Shown: piece after piece, positions 44,586 to 53,538 of the stretch | Layout of the letters: the number at the start of each line of letters is the position of its first letter | Position numbering within the stretch: position 1 is the stretch's first letter | Source: Microbacterium proteolyticum | GTDB lineage: Bacteria > Actinomycetota > Actinomycetes > Actinomycetales > Microbacteriaceae | Assembly (NCBI RefSeq): GCF_029639405.1 | Contig: NZ_CP121274.1 | Coordinates: 2,914,001-2,978,000 of the forward strand | Direction: 5' to 3' | Length of the DNA: 64,000 nucleotides | The notes under the pieces: model-generated | Seen by the model: the letters and a program-made list of their open reading frames with translations, nothing else | Database searches by the model: none | Told to the model about the DNA's origin: nothing | Made by a program: the position numbers and the translations under genes

Positions 44586-45856
44586 AGTTCTTCACCGGCC
44601 GGGTCGCCCCCGAACCCGCGATCCTCATCGCGAAGACGCCGCACGCGACCGTCACCTATCCGAACTGGCTCGAGACGTCGCAGATCGACGGTGCCGACCT
44701 CGTCCTCACGCCGATCGACAGCCCCGAGGGCTTCATCCCCACCCTCGTGCTGACCTCGGTCGCCGACACGGCTCCCTTGATGGATGCCTCGACGGCCGCG
44801 TTCCATGCCGCCCGGGCCCGGCACCCCGGGGCGTACGTGCTCGCGGTCGACCTGTGGCATCCGACTCTCGACGACTCCGCGCCGCGCGGACGGCGCATCA
44901 TCTTCGTGTACCGCGCGGAGAACGGTCAGGACGTGGGCGTCGCTGAGTGGGTGTGGGCCACCGGCACGCACCACCTCCACCTGTCGGCGAGCTGCTCCCC
45001 TTCGCAGTGGACGGGGTACTCGCCGGTGTTCGACGGCATCGCCGCTCAGCTGACGCTGACGGCCGACCCGGCGGACGTCGCCGAGGCGGCCGGCGCGACG
45101 GGCGACGCGCCGCTCGATGCGGCACTGTCCGCCCGGGCGGGTCACCCCCTCGAGTCGCTCGACGGGATCCCTGCCCCTACGTTCCTCTCGGCGGCCCCGC
45201 CCGTCTCGACCGAGGCCCTGCAGGCGCTCCTCACCGGAGCGACGAAGGCGCGCATAGGCGCGGCCTACGGCATCCTGGCCCGCGCCGACCGCGGTACCTC
45301 TCGGGCGCGGGAGCTGCAGAATGCCGGCTGGATCGACGGCGAATGTCGACTGACGCGCGAAGGCGGGGCCGCGGGCACGGCTCTTGCGGCGAACCGGCCC
45401 GTCGTGATTGTCCAGACACGGCGAGCCGATCGGGCCGCAGTGCTGGTCGCCTACGCGGGTCCGCGCGGAGTGCTCGTCCTGCACGATCCTCCCCTCACCG
45501 AGGCGTCGGCGACGGACGGCGCTGCGCGCCACGCGGTCGTTCTCGACCCGGATCACGTTCCCACCTTCGTCTCGGCGTGGCTCGGGCTCACCCCGGGCTG
45601 GCCGGTGAGCGAGGAGGACGAGCAGATCACGGTCGCTGACCTCGCCGCGCACGTGGCCGCCGCCGACCCGGCCGTCGAGCCGTGGACCGAGGTGCTCTTC
45701 CGCAGCGAGGACGGCCAGCTCGCCGACGCGGTCTCCCCCTCGCGGGGCTGGCTGCACCTCGGACCGCCGGTCGACGGCATCCATCCCCTTCGTGCCGAGC
45801 CGACGGCCGCCGTGTTCGACGCGCTGGCGGCGTCGGTCTCGCGCGCCCGCGCCTGA
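44582..45856 (+). CDS. protein of unknown function, 424 residues
   Basis: Two-part soluble protein. Residues 1-155 read like a small alpha/beta domain of the PsbP/Mog1 or LpqN kind (ATVTYPNWLETSQIDGADLV, LHLSASCSPSQWTGYSPVFD), without signal peptide or lipobox. The rest has LTGATKARIGAAYGILARAD, RPVVIVQTRRADRAAVLVAY and, near the end, GQLADAVSPSRGWLHLGPPV. Proteins of similar layout accompany small secreted helical proteins in actinobacteria, but I recognise no named family. Coupled to the membrane protein by ATGA. Confidence 0.6.
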   Translation: MKFFTGRVAPEPAILIAKTPHATVTYPNWLETSQIDGADLVLTPIDSPEGFIPTLVLTSVADTAPLMDASTAAFHAARARHPGAYVLAVDLWHPTLDDSAPRGRRIIFVYRAENGQDVGVAEWVWATGTHHLHLSASCSPSQWTGYSPVFDGIAAQLTLTADPADVAEAAGATGDAPLDAALSARAGHPLESLDGIPAPTFLSAAPPVSTEALQALLTGATKARIGAAYGILARADRGTSRARELQNAGWIDGECRLTREGGAAGTALAANRPVVIVQTRRADRAAVLVAYAGPRGVLVLHDPPLTEASATDGAARHAVVLDPDHVPTFVSAWLGLTPGWPVSEEDEQITVADLAAHVAAADPAVEPWTEVLFRSEDGQLADAVSPSRGWLHLGPPVDGIHPLRAEPTAAVFDALAASVSRARA

Positions 45857-45893
45857 GGGCGCCGACCGTCTCGGGCTAGACTCGAGGCATCCA

Positions 45894-45966
45894 GGGCCTT
45901 TAGCTCAGCTGGTAGAGCGCCACGTTTACACCGTGGATGTCGTCGGTTCGATCCCGGCAGGGCCCA
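45894..45966 (+). tRNA. tRNA-Val, anticodon TAC
   Basis: 73 nt, GGGCCTT acceptor strand pairing with AGGGCCC, D arm TAGCTCAGCTGGTAGAGC, anticodon loop TTTACAC flanked by CCACG/CGTGG, T arm GTCGGTTCGATCCCGGC. CCA is not fully encoded (ACCCC follows). A TAGACT -10 lies at 45877-45882. Confidence 0.97.
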
Positions 45967-46014
45967 CCCCCAGACATGCCCGTCCGATGATCGGCTATCC
46001 GGCATACTCGCGGC

Positions 46015-46332
46015 ATGACCGATCGCGTAGCGACCTCTTCTCAGGAGCGCTTCACCTGGCGACAGGTGTGCGCCGTGATCGGATGGTTCGTGCTGGCCGG
46101 TTCCGTCGTCGGCGCCGCGGTGTTCGTCGGCGATATCGTACGGGCCGGGATCGGTCTGGCACTCCACGCGGAATCCGAACCCATGCCCAGCTCCGGTGCC
46201 TGGTGGATTCTGGCCGGCGCGGCCGCCTCGTTCGTGCTCGCCATCCTGGGGCGGCGGTGGGTGCTCCTCACGCTGTCCGTGATGCTACTTCTGGTGGCTC
46301 TTCTCCTCACACAGGGGCGACCGGGCTCGTGA
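46015..46332 (+). CDS. small membrane protein, 105 residues
   Basis: Four hydrophobic segments (VCAVIGWFVLAGSVVGAAVF, WWILAGAAASFVLAIL, WVLLTLSVMLLLVALLL and a shorter one). The ATG has a CATACT -10 6 nt upstream, so the mRNA may be leaderless. First of four tiny membrane-protein genes after tRNA-Val. Function unknown. Confidence 0.65.
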   Translation: MTDRVATSSQERFTWRQVCAVIGWFVLAGSVVGAAVFVGDIVRAGIGLALHAESEPMPSSGAWWILAGAAASFVLAILGRRWVLLTLSVMLLLVALLLTQGRPGS

Positions 46333-46390
46333 GAACGCGCTGACTCCGAACGTTCCCCTCGATCGCCCTGCCCCCCGATAGCCTCGCTGC

Positions 46391-46570
46391 ATGAGTGGAC
46401 GACGCTGGGCCGGCATCCTCGTCATGACGCTCGTGCTCGTGACGTCGACGGTGTTCGCCATTTCGGAACTGTTGGCGGGATCCTTCCCGCGGCACGCGGT
46501 CGGCGCGATCGTGGCTTCGGTGGTCGGTCTGGTGCTGTTCTGCCGGCCACGTGACGAGCCGGAGCGCTGA
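46391..46570 (+). CDS. tiny membrane protein, 59 residues
   Basis: Reads MSGRRWAGILVMTLVLVTST then FAISELLAG, and a second segment VGAIVASVVGLVLFC, ending in an acidic/basic tail. TAGCCT (46379-46384) lies 6 nt before the ATG, so a leaderless transcript is likely and the gene is probably real despite its size. Confidence 0.55.
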   Translation: MSGRRWAGILVMTLVLVTSTVFAISELLAGSFPRHAVGAIVASVVGLVLFCRPRDEPER

Positions 46571-46614
46571 TCGCAACGGCTTGCGCTCGGGCGCACAGCT
46601 GACAGGGTGGTGCC

Positions 46615-46887
46615 ATGGCATCCCTGATCCAACAGCGGCTGGCGATCGAACGCATCCGCGTGCGAGCACTGTGGATCGTCTGCGTCAGTGCGGGAATGTT
46701 CGTCCTGGGGGGCGCACTCGTCCTGAGCGGCACGACGAATCCGTTCTCGATTCCCCCTCTGGTCATCTGGGCCGGCGGGATCGTGACGGGCATCGTCGAG
46801 GTGCGACGATATCGCCGCGCACTCCGCGAGTTCGAGGCGGAGCATGGGGTCGGTGCGGGCGACCAGACGTCGGGCACCGACTCGTGA
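46615..46887 (+). CDS. small membrane protein, 90 residues
   Basis: A basic N-terminus (LIQQRLAIERIRVR), two hydrophobic segments (IVCVSAGMFVLGGALVL and LVIWAGGIVTGIVEV), then an Arg/Glu-rich helix (RRYRRALREFEAEHG). GGTGG lies close to the ATG. Overlaps the next gene by 4 nt (GTGA). Confidence 0.62.
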   Translation: MASLIQQRLAIERIRVRALWIVCVSAGMFVLGGALVLSGTTNPFSIPPLVIWAGGIVTGIVEVRRYRRALREFEAEHGVGAGDQTSGTDS

Positions 46888-47141
46888 CGGCACCTCATCG
46901 GGGCGCGAAGCTCTACGGGCGCACCTTCCGACAGCACGGGGTCGCGCTGGTCGTGTTCTCGCTGTTGTTCGTCGGTTTCGTCGTCCTTGCACTCCTCAGC
47001 GCGGATATCCTCTCCGCAGCCCCGATTCGCTGGTTTTTCGCCGGATTTCTCCTGCTGTCGTCCGGGCTGACGGCCGCGTGGGAACTGCGCCTCGTTCTCC
47101 TCATGCGGCGAGGCGCGACCGACCCTCAGCGCCCGAGCTGA
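46884..47141 (+). CDS. small membrane protein, 85 residues
   Basis: GTG start overlapping the previous stop. Two long hydrophobic segments (VALVVFSLLFVGFVVLALL and WFFAGFLLLSSGLTAAW) and a basic tail. Function unknown; last of the four small membrane genes. Confidence 0.6.
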   Translation: MTAPHRGAKLYGRTFRQHGVALVVFSLLFVGFVVLALLSADILSAAPIRWFFAGFLLLSSGLTAAWELRLVLLMRRGATDPQRPS

Positions 47142-47203
47142 CCCCTAGTTCACGATCTCCCTGCTGCGCGTCGCGTGGGGTGGGCGATGGCGGGAGGCGA
47201 TCG

Positions 47204-49303
47204 TCATCGGTCTTTCGCACGGGTGGGAAGCGCGCGCTGGATGGCGAGGGTCAGGCGCGAGCCCAGCGACGCGGCGAAGCTCGCGGTCAGGTGATTGGGG
47301 TCGCGGTACGCATTCCGGTTGTCGACCACCGGACTGCAGACCGCGTCATCGCAGAAGACATCCGTGTTGTCGAGGACGTGAACAGACGGCCGCGCCTCCG
47401 CCGCGCGCGTCAACGGATCGGGCGCAGGGACCGCATTTTCTCGCGATACGACACAGTTGCTCACGGTGCGGTTCAGCAGGCAGAGGTTCGGATTGGTGGG
47501 GAAAGCGGGGTTGTCGACCACCGCGACGATCGGAATCGCGGCAACCGACGGACTGTCCCAAGCGCCCGCGAATCCCGCAACGGCCGCGTCCGTTCGGGAC
47601 GGATAACCCGCGACGGAATACTGCGTGCCCGAATAGGCCGAGGTGACGATCACCGCTGGTGTGTGGGTGAGCAACCAACTCGACAGATTCTCGCGCCACT
47701 GATCGCACACGCGTGCGAACGGAACCTCGGGGCCCAGCTTCGCCGTGCTCCACGGGCAACCGCCCTTGAGCGCCGTTGTCAGTCGCCACCCTTCGCGGTC
47801 CGCGATGTCGGCGAGGACGTCGATGTACTGGAATGCGTGGCTGTCTCCGATCAAGAGCACGACGGGCGCCGCGGGGTCGTCCGAACCGAAGGTGCACGTG
47901 CGCGGTTCAGCGTCGTCGAACTGCGCGAGGCACTCCGGTGAATCCGGTGCATCCATGCCCGCGATGCTCGCTGCGGGCGCGAACCCGTCCGAGGAGAGGG
48001 CGCTGCAGGCATCCACGGATTCGTTCGATGGCGTGGAGCACATCGTCGGATCGGCGCGGAGATTCGCGAGCGCGGACCGGGCGCTGAGGTAGTGCGGAAG
48101 ATTCGTCGCGGCGAGTCCGATCGTGAGGACCACGACGGCCGCCATCGCCAAGCCGCCGACGGCCAACGTTCGACGGGGGCGGGCGCGAACGAGCCAGGGC
48201 CATGAGCGAAGCGGATCTTCGACGAACCGCTGAGTCAGCCAGGACAGAATGACGGTCACGAGGAGCAGCGCCGTTGTCTGAGCGATATCCCCGGACCACC
48301 ACGGCAGCGCGGGAACCAGCAGGATCAGCGGCCAGTGCCAGAGGTACAGGCTGTAGGAGATCTGCCCGACGAAAGCGAACGGCTGCAGTGAGATCAATCG
48401 AGTCGGGAACCACCATGACCCGCCCGTGGTGACGGCGAGGATGAGGGCAGTCGATGCGACGGGCAGGAGCGCGGCGTATCCCGGGAAATGGACGGCGTCA
48501 CTCATCATCGTGAACGACACGGCCAACCCCGCGAGGCCGAGCCAGCCGCAGATCATTCGGCTGGACGAACCTCGCGCACGCAGCCGGGGAACGAGCGCCA
48601 GCATCGCCCCGGCCCCGAATTCCCAGACGCGGGTGAAGGTGGCGAAGTAGGCCGCTGCGGGATTGACCTCGGTGAACCACACGCTCGCCCCGAAGCTCGT
48701 GAGCGAGATCAGCAGTACCGCACCGAGCATCCCGGCAGGACTCCGGCCGTGGAGACGGCGAGCGAACGCCACGCCGGCCAGGAGCGCGAGAGGCCAGACG
48801 ACGTAGAACTGTTCTTCGGTCGACAGCGACCAATAGTGGCGAGCGAACGTCGGACTGTTCGAGTCTCCGAAGTAGTTGGCGGACGTCGCGACGAGTTGCC
48901 AGTTCGCCACGTACGAGGTCGCGGCCACGATCTCTTTCACCCGAGCGGGGAGCGCCGACAGCAACGCGAGCGACGGGCTGGAGATCACCACGGCGCAGAA
49001 GCCGAGCACCAGCAGCGCTGCGGGCAGCAACCGACGCACGCGCCGCGCCCAGAACGCCGCCAGGCGAACCGTGCCGGTGGCGAGGAGCTCGCGTCGGAGA
49101 TGTCCGGTGATGAGGAAACCGGAGATGACGAAGAACACGTCGACGCCCACGAAGCCGCCCGGCAGCGCGGACGGCCAGAGGTGGAAGGCGACGACGCCCA
49201 GCACAGCTATCGCCCGCAGGCCTTGGATGTGGGGAACGAAAGACGGCTGATCGGTGCGCGGGGGCGATGAGGTCGACACGCGCAGAACATCGCATGTAGA
49301 CAT
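47204..49303 (-). CDS. membrane acyltransferase with C-terminal SGNH domain (OafA/OatA type)
   Basis: A 699-residue protein. Residues 15-380 are an acyltransferase-3 domain with about ten membrane segments; the catalytic-type His is in AVLGVVAFHLWPSALP and the R-rich motif in FWARRVRRLLPAALL. The extracytoplasmic C-terminal SGNH domain has LLIGDSHAFQY (Ser) and DPNHLT (His), with several Cys that may form disulfides. Such enzymes O-acetylate peptidoglycan, teichoic acid or other surface sugars. It stands alone, convergent with the small membrane genes. Confidence 0.9.
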   Translation of the reverse strand: MSTCDVLRVSTSSPPRTDQPSFVPHIQGLRAIAVLGVVAFHLWPSALPGGFVGVDVFFVISGFLITGHLRRELLATGTVRLAAFWARRVRRLLPAALLVLGFCAVVISSPSLALLSALPARVKEIVAATSYVANWQLVATSANYFGDSNSPTFARHYWSLSTEEQFYVVWPLALLAGVAFARRLHGRSPAGMLGAVLLISLTSFGASVWFTEVNPAAAYFATFTRVWEFGAGAMLALVPRLRARGSSSRMICGWLGLAGLAVSFTMMSDAVHFPGYAALLPVASTALILAVTTGGSWWFPTRLISLQPFAFVGQISYSLYLWHWPLILLVPALPWWSGDIAQTTALLLVTVILSWLTQRFVEDPLRSWPWLVRARPRRTLAVGGLAMAAVVVLTIGLAATNLPHYLSARSALANLRADPTMCSTPSNESVDACSALSSDGFAPAASIAGMDAPDSPECLAQFDDAEPRTCTFGSDDPAAPVVLLIGDSHAFQYIDVLADIADREGWRLTTALKGGCPWSTAKLGPEVPFARVCDQWRENLSSWLLTHTPAVIVTSAYSGTQYSVAGYPSRTDAAVAGFAGAWDSPSVAAIPIVAVVDNPAFPTNPNLCLLNRTVSNCVVSRENAVPAPDPLTRAAEARPSVHVLDNTDVFCDDAVCSPVVDNRNAYRDPNHLTASFAASLGSRLTLAIQRALPTRAKDR

Positions 49304-49400
49304 GCTTCCGCTGTACGGGTCGCCGACGGAGAAGGGCGGGTGATGTGCAGGCTGTCACGACCGCGAGAGGGGCACACCTCGAACCAGGCGGCCCCGACCC

Positions 49401-50096
49401 TCAGTTCAGGATGTTCACGCTGCGCGCGATCACCAGTGCCAGCAGCACGAACCCGGTGATCGCCTGCACCATCATGAACAGCTTTGCGCGGATGCTGAGG
49501 GGCATCACGTCGGTGGGGCTGAACGCCATCGCGTTGGATGCCGAGAAGTACAGGTAGTCGATGTAGCCGGGCGCCCAGTCGGCGGTGTTCGAGGAGCGGC
49601 GCTTCACTTCGCTCACGGCATCCCCGTCGGAGTCCTGCGGGAACTGGAAGTCGGCCGGCTGCAGTTGGTCGCGCGGGTCGCGGCGGCGGGCGACCGGGCC
49701 GCCGCGATCCATCTCCCAGTAGACCGCGCCGTAGCCGATGACATTGATGGCCCACACCTGCGCGGCGCCGAGCAGGGTGACCGCGCCGCTCCCCTGGCCC
49801 GTGAGCAGTTGATGGACGAGCAGGACGAACGCGACCTGATTCGCCGCGAGCAGGATCGACACGAACCCGAGCGCGAAGGCACGCCCGATGCGCGAATCCC
49901 GGTCGAAGCGCGTGGGGTGCGCGATGAGCATCGCGATCGTGCACAGCAGGCTCGCGCCCACGACGACGTAGCGGAGTTCGCCGGACACGTCGCTCGGGAG
50001 CACGGCGTACAGCACCGTGCCCAGAGCCAGGCAGATCAGCACCGGCCAGCGGTGCTCCGGCCGCGTGCGGAACCCCGCGTACTCGCTCGACGTCAC
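49401..50096 (-). CDS. DUF1345 membrane protein
   Basis: A 231-residue protein with six hydrophobic segments (WPVLICLALGTVLYAVLP, YVVVGASLLCTIAMLI, AFALGFVSILLAANQVAFV) and the DUF1345 signature YLYFSASNAMAFSPTDVMPL. Function unknown in this family. GTG start 4 nt before the end of the upstream acyltransferase gene's stop region; last gene of the three-gene leftward run. Confidence 0.85.
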   Translation of the reverse strand: MTSSEYAGFRTRPEHRWPVLICLALGTVLYAVLPSDVSGELRYVVVGASLLCTIAMLIAHPTRFDRDSRIGRAFALGFVSILLAANQVAFVLLVHQLLTGQGSGAVTLLGAAQVWAINVIGYGAVYWEMDRGGPVARRRDPRDQLQPADFQFPQDSDGDAVSEVKRRSSNTADWAPGYIDYLYFSASNAMAFSPTDVMPLSIRAKLFMMVQAITGFVLLALVIARSVNILN

Positions 50097-50100
50097 GCGC

Positions 50101-51183
50101 TCAGGCTAGACCTGCCCTTCGGCGACGTGACGACCATCGACGGTGCGCCCGCATCGCGGGTCGCTCGACGAACAGCCAGCTCGCCCACGCCAGGGGCACG
50201 GTGACGACGATGGCGAGCACGAGGGGCACCACGACCGGGACCCCGCGCTCGGCGAGGACGAGGGCGAGCATCTGCTGCACGGGGAAGGCGTAGATGTAGA
50301 TCCCGTACGAGATGTCGTTCCGGGCCCCGATGCGGCGGAACGGGAGCACGATCCCCAGCGCGATCACGAGGTAGGCCATCGCGGGCCCGGCGAGCGCCGT
50401 CGGCGCGCCCGAGATCGCCACGGCCGCAACGACGGCCGCGGCGGGCACGATGAGGCCCGGCCGAAGCGGGACCCAATCCCGTCCGAGGAAGAGGAGCGTG
50501 CCGGAGAGGTAGAAGGCGAGCAGGGTTGCGAAGGTCGCCAGCGTTCCCGGGACCGGGAGGAGCCCCAGAACGGAGAGGACGGATGCCGTCATCGCCCCCG
50601 CCCAGAGCGCGACCGTGATCCGTGCTCCCCACCGGACGGCGAGGCATCCGAGGAGCCCGGTCACCACGTAGCACGCGAACTCGAACGCGAGAGTCCAGAG
50701 GGAGCCGTTCCAGACCCCGGGATACGGGATGTCGGTGAGCATGCCCGGGATGGTGGGCTGCGCGATCCAGAGTCCCGCGTTACGCAGTACGTAGAGAGCC
50801 CCGGCGCCGGGCGACCAGGGGCCGCCGCCCAGGAAGGTGGAGGCCACGGGGGCGAAGGCGAAGGCGACGACCACGAGGACGACGAGGAAGGCCGGATATA
50901 TCCGGACCGCTCTTCGCGCGAAGAACTCCCTCACGCCTCGACCGCGGGCTCTGCTGAGCGCGATGAGGTAGCCGGAGATGCAGAAGAATCCGGCGACGGC
51001 CCAGGGCCCCAGGGGCTTGGTCTGCAGACCGTACCCGCCCAACTCCCACGCGTGGGCGATGAGCACGAGCAGCGCGAGCCCCAACCGCAGCGCGTTCAGA
51101 CTGTTCGACCCGGGATCGAGTCGCCCGCCGATGGTCGCCGGAGCCCTGCGCGATCGGTCCCGGAGGATCAGATCTGGAACCAC
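50101..51183 (-). CDS. membrane acyltransferase (acyltransferase-3 family)
   Basis: A 360-residue polytopic protein: LNALRLGLALLVLIAHAWEL (the acceptor His), GPWAVAGFFCISGYLIALSR, FFARRAVRIYPAFLVVLVVV, GSLWTLAFEFACYVVTGLLG and GARNDISYGIYIYAFPVQQM. No SGNH domain. The GTG at 51183 gives [13 protein letters not shown] as N-terminus and overlaps the end of the beta-helix gene by 16 bp. It probably modifies a surface polysaccharide; its coupling to an exported beta-helix protein suggests a shared glycan target. Confidence 0.85.
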   Translation of the reverse strand: MVPDLILRDRSRRAPATIGGRLDPGSNSLNALRLGLALLVLIAHAWELGGYGLQTKPLGPWAVAGFFCISGYLIALSRARGRGVREFFARRAVRIYPAFLVVLVVVAFAFAPVASTFLGGGPWSPGAGALYVLRNAGLWIAQPTIPGMLTDIPYPGVWNGSLWTLAFEFACYVVTGLLGCLAVRWGARITVALWAGAMTASVLSVLGLLPVPGTLATFATLLAFYLSGTLLFLGRDWVPLRPGLIVPAAAVVAAVAISGAPTALAGPAMAYLVIALGIVLPFRRIGARNDISYGIYIYAFPVQQMLALVLAERGVPVVVPLVLAIVVTVPLAWASWLFVERPAMRAHRRWSSRRRRAGLA

Positions 51184-53216
51184 GCGGATCCCGAACCGAA
51201 CGTGTAGAAGACGAACGACGTCATGTCGGCGGTCCCCGCCCGGAGGGTCTGCGTGCCCTTCAGGACGAGGAGTCCTCCGGCGAACGTGATCGGCTCTCCG
51301 TCCGCGATCACGCGGATCACCTGCCCGGCATGGGCATCGGTGAAGCCCGTGTACGTGCGGCCGCCCTGCAGGCGCACCTGTTCCCTGCCGCACACCGACA
51401 CCCGGCCGTCGTCGTCGGGTTCGAGGATCGGGGTCGAGGTCCCGGTCAGAGCCTGCCAGGTGAGCGACGTCCCCAGCTGCGTGCGGTCGGGGTCTTCGTA
51501 GCGGACCGCGGCGATCGGCCCGGGCCGGCCGCTCCCGTCGCTGGGGAGGCCGTACCAGGCCGGATGCCACCCCGCCAGGCGGTTCGCGTCGCCGACGTCG
51601 CGCGCGAGAGTCGCCACGGATCCCGGCGAGGTGTGCACACCCTCCACCGGCGGCGGGAAGTAGATGACGGGGTTCAACACCCGCGAGGCGCCGCCGCGGA
51701 AGCGGAAGAGGTCGGCCCTCGATCCAGGTACGGCGGTGCCGGCGTTCCCGTGCTGCAGCGAGCCGGTGACGCCGTCGTGCAGTTCGGCCACGGCGGAGAA
51801 CCGGCAGTCGTCCAAGGTCACGTCGTTGCCGAGGTCGAAGCAGGCTGGTTCGCCGTCCGCGTTCCCGCAGCCGCCGAAATCGCACCCCACGAACGTCGTG
51901 TCACCCCCCGTGAACCAGCGCTCGCCGATGCCGTCCGGCACCGAGAAATGGCATCCGAGGAACGAGACCGCCGTCTTCGCCGCCGACGCCCGTCCGCCCA
52001 CGTACGACACCTCGCCGACCACGATGTGGCTGGGGTGGCTTCCGGCGTGGGCGTAGGTGTTCTGGACGAACATGCACGAGGTGAATCCGATCTCGAGCAC
52101 GCGGTCGAGGGTGGAGCTGGGATTGGGAGGGAAGCCGATCGACACCGGGGAGTGTTCGGATGTCGTCCCCCATCCGTGCTCGAACTTGCACCCGAGGAAG
52201 TCCACGTGGCGGGTGCCGCGGTCCAGGAACAGCTCCTGTTCGCAGAACTCGACGTGGGTGTCGACCACCCGCAGGGCATTGGAGTTCTCGATGATCTCGC
52301 CGCCCGCGTTGCGGGTGCTGACGATAGACAGACCGTAGGGAAGCGGGTCGGGTGGGGACGGCAGCCGCGACGGGCGTCCGCACCAACCGATGACGGCCGC
52401 GTCGATCGTGGAGTCCATCACCCCCTCGAAGCGGATCCCTTCGCGCGCGAGTCCGAACACCGACACCCGCTCGAGCCGCACCTCCTGGCTCTGGTGGACC
52501 AGGATGCCGACGCGATCGGCGACGTAGTCGGCCTGGAGCGAGTGTCCGTCGCTCTGCACGGTGAGGCCGCGGATGACAACCCGCTTGAGGAGGTCTTTGC
52601 TGCCGCCGGGCGAATCCGGATTGCCGAGGTACACCACGGGGCTGCCCGCGACGGAGCCGGGGTGGTCCTTCGCCACCAGCACGACGCCGTCCGCTTCCAC
52701 CGTGATCCGCACCGACCATTCGCCGTACTGCTGTCCGTCGGGTTCCGATCCCGGCAGTCCGAGATCGGCGGGTCGGGTCGCCATCGACCACTGATCAATG
52801 GCGTAGAACCCCGGCGGCACCCGCAGGACGACACCGGAGTTCGGGCGCCAGTTCACGCTGTTCCCCGACGCGGGCGAGTCCACCGGCGCCGGCACCTCCG
52901 CGAGGCGCTGGAGAGCGCGCTTCCAGGCGTTCGTGAAGGCGTCGCTGTTGACCTGCGCTCGCCGCGAGTATTCGGCGACGTCCAGGATCGCGGTGCGGGT
53001 GCGGTACGGGATGCCGGGGATGGCGCCCTCGACCGTGATGACGTCGACGGGACCGGTCGGAGTATCGGCGTGCGCGGACTCGGAGGGCGGGGCGGCGACG
53101 ACGCTCGCGGCGGCGAGGGCGGCTCCGGATCCGGCTGTGGCGAGGAAGAGGCGGCGGTCGAGGGAGAGGGAGGGGCGGCTCACGAGCGTCACGCTAGGAG
53201 GCGCGTCGGGGGGCAT
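51168..53216 (-). CDS. Tat-exported right-handed beta-helix protein (pectate-lyase-like fold)
   Basis: A 682-residue exported protein. The signal reads [20 protein letters not shown] with the twin arginine in front of a hydrophobic stretch and a probable AHA cleavage site. The body contains parallel beta-helix coils: [62 protein letters not shown] and [14 protein letters not shown]. Such folds occur in polysaccharide lyases and epimerases; no catalytic set can be named. The C-terminal 120 residues ([20 protein letters not shown]) look like a small beta domain of phage tail-spike type. ATG 53216 chosen for its GGAGG at 8-nt spacing. Confidence 0.82.
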   Translation of the reverse strand: MPPDAPPSVTLVSRPSLSLDRRLFLATAGSGAALAAASVVAAPPSESAHADTPTGPVDVITVEGAIPGIPYRTRTAILDVAEYSRRAQVNSDAFTNAWKRALQRLAEVPAPVDSPASGNSVNWRPNSGVVLRVPPGFYAIDQWSMATRPADLGLPGSEPDGQQYGEWSVRITVEADGVVLVAKDHPGSVAGSPVVYLGNPDSPGGSKDLLKRVVIRGLTVQSDGHSLQADYVADRVGILVHQSQEVRLERVSVFGLAREGIRFEGVMDSTIDAAVIGWCGRPSRLPSPPDPLPYGLSIVSTRNAGGEIIENSNALRVVDTHVEFCEQELFLDRGTRHVDFLGCKFEHGWGTTSEHSPVSIGFPPNPSSTLDRVLEIGFTSCMFVQNTYAHAGSHPSHIVVGEVSYVGGRASAAKTAVSFLGCHFSVPDGIGERWFTGGDTTFVGCDFGGCGNADGEPACFDLGNDVTLDDCRFSAVAELHDGVTGSLQHGNAGTAVPGSRADLFRFRGGASRVLNPVIYFPPPVEGVHTSPGSVATLARDVGDANRLAGWHPAWYGLPSDGSGRPGPIAAVRYEDPDRTQLGTSLTWQALTGTSTPILEPDDDGRVSVCGREQVRLQGGRTYTGFTDAHAGQVIRVIADGEPITFAGGLLVLKGTQTLRAGTADMTSFVFYTFGSGSAWFQI

Positions 53217-53538
53217 TCGTCCCGCCTCCGCCTCCGTGCGGACACTGGTGAACGGGGCGGATGCGCGGGATCAAGGGCATGTTCGCATGCGCTTCCGCCC
53301 GGGCCGCGGCGGGGCGTCTCGCGGATTTGGCCCGCACCTTCACCCGGTCGCCGTATCGGTCCGATGGTTCGACGCCGAGGCATCCCTCGGGGCCTGGCGA
53401 GGCGCCGCCGCGCGTGGGCATCCGGCGGGGCACGAACTGACTAGGCTGGACGACGGTGAATTGTGCGGAGCAGACAAGGGTTGCCGCACACGTATGGCGA
53501 TTCTCTGGCATGACCTGCCAGACGACGAAAGGTCTTCC
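53217..53538 (+). promoter_or_regulatory. aceE upstream region, no gene
   Basis: About 320 bases between the divergent beta-helix gene and aceE. TAGGCT (around 53442) is a possible -10, giving a 5' leader of roughly 80 nt. A short GCATG-TTCG-CATGC hairpin lies near 53277. No gene supported; an in-frame ATG at 53494 would only lengthen AceE. Confidence 0.45.

Noticed and set aside
51184..51885. N-terminal extension of the acyltransferase
   Set aside because: Arg-rich and antisense-like in composition, and it overlaps the beta-helix gene in another frame; GTG 51183 is the sensible start.
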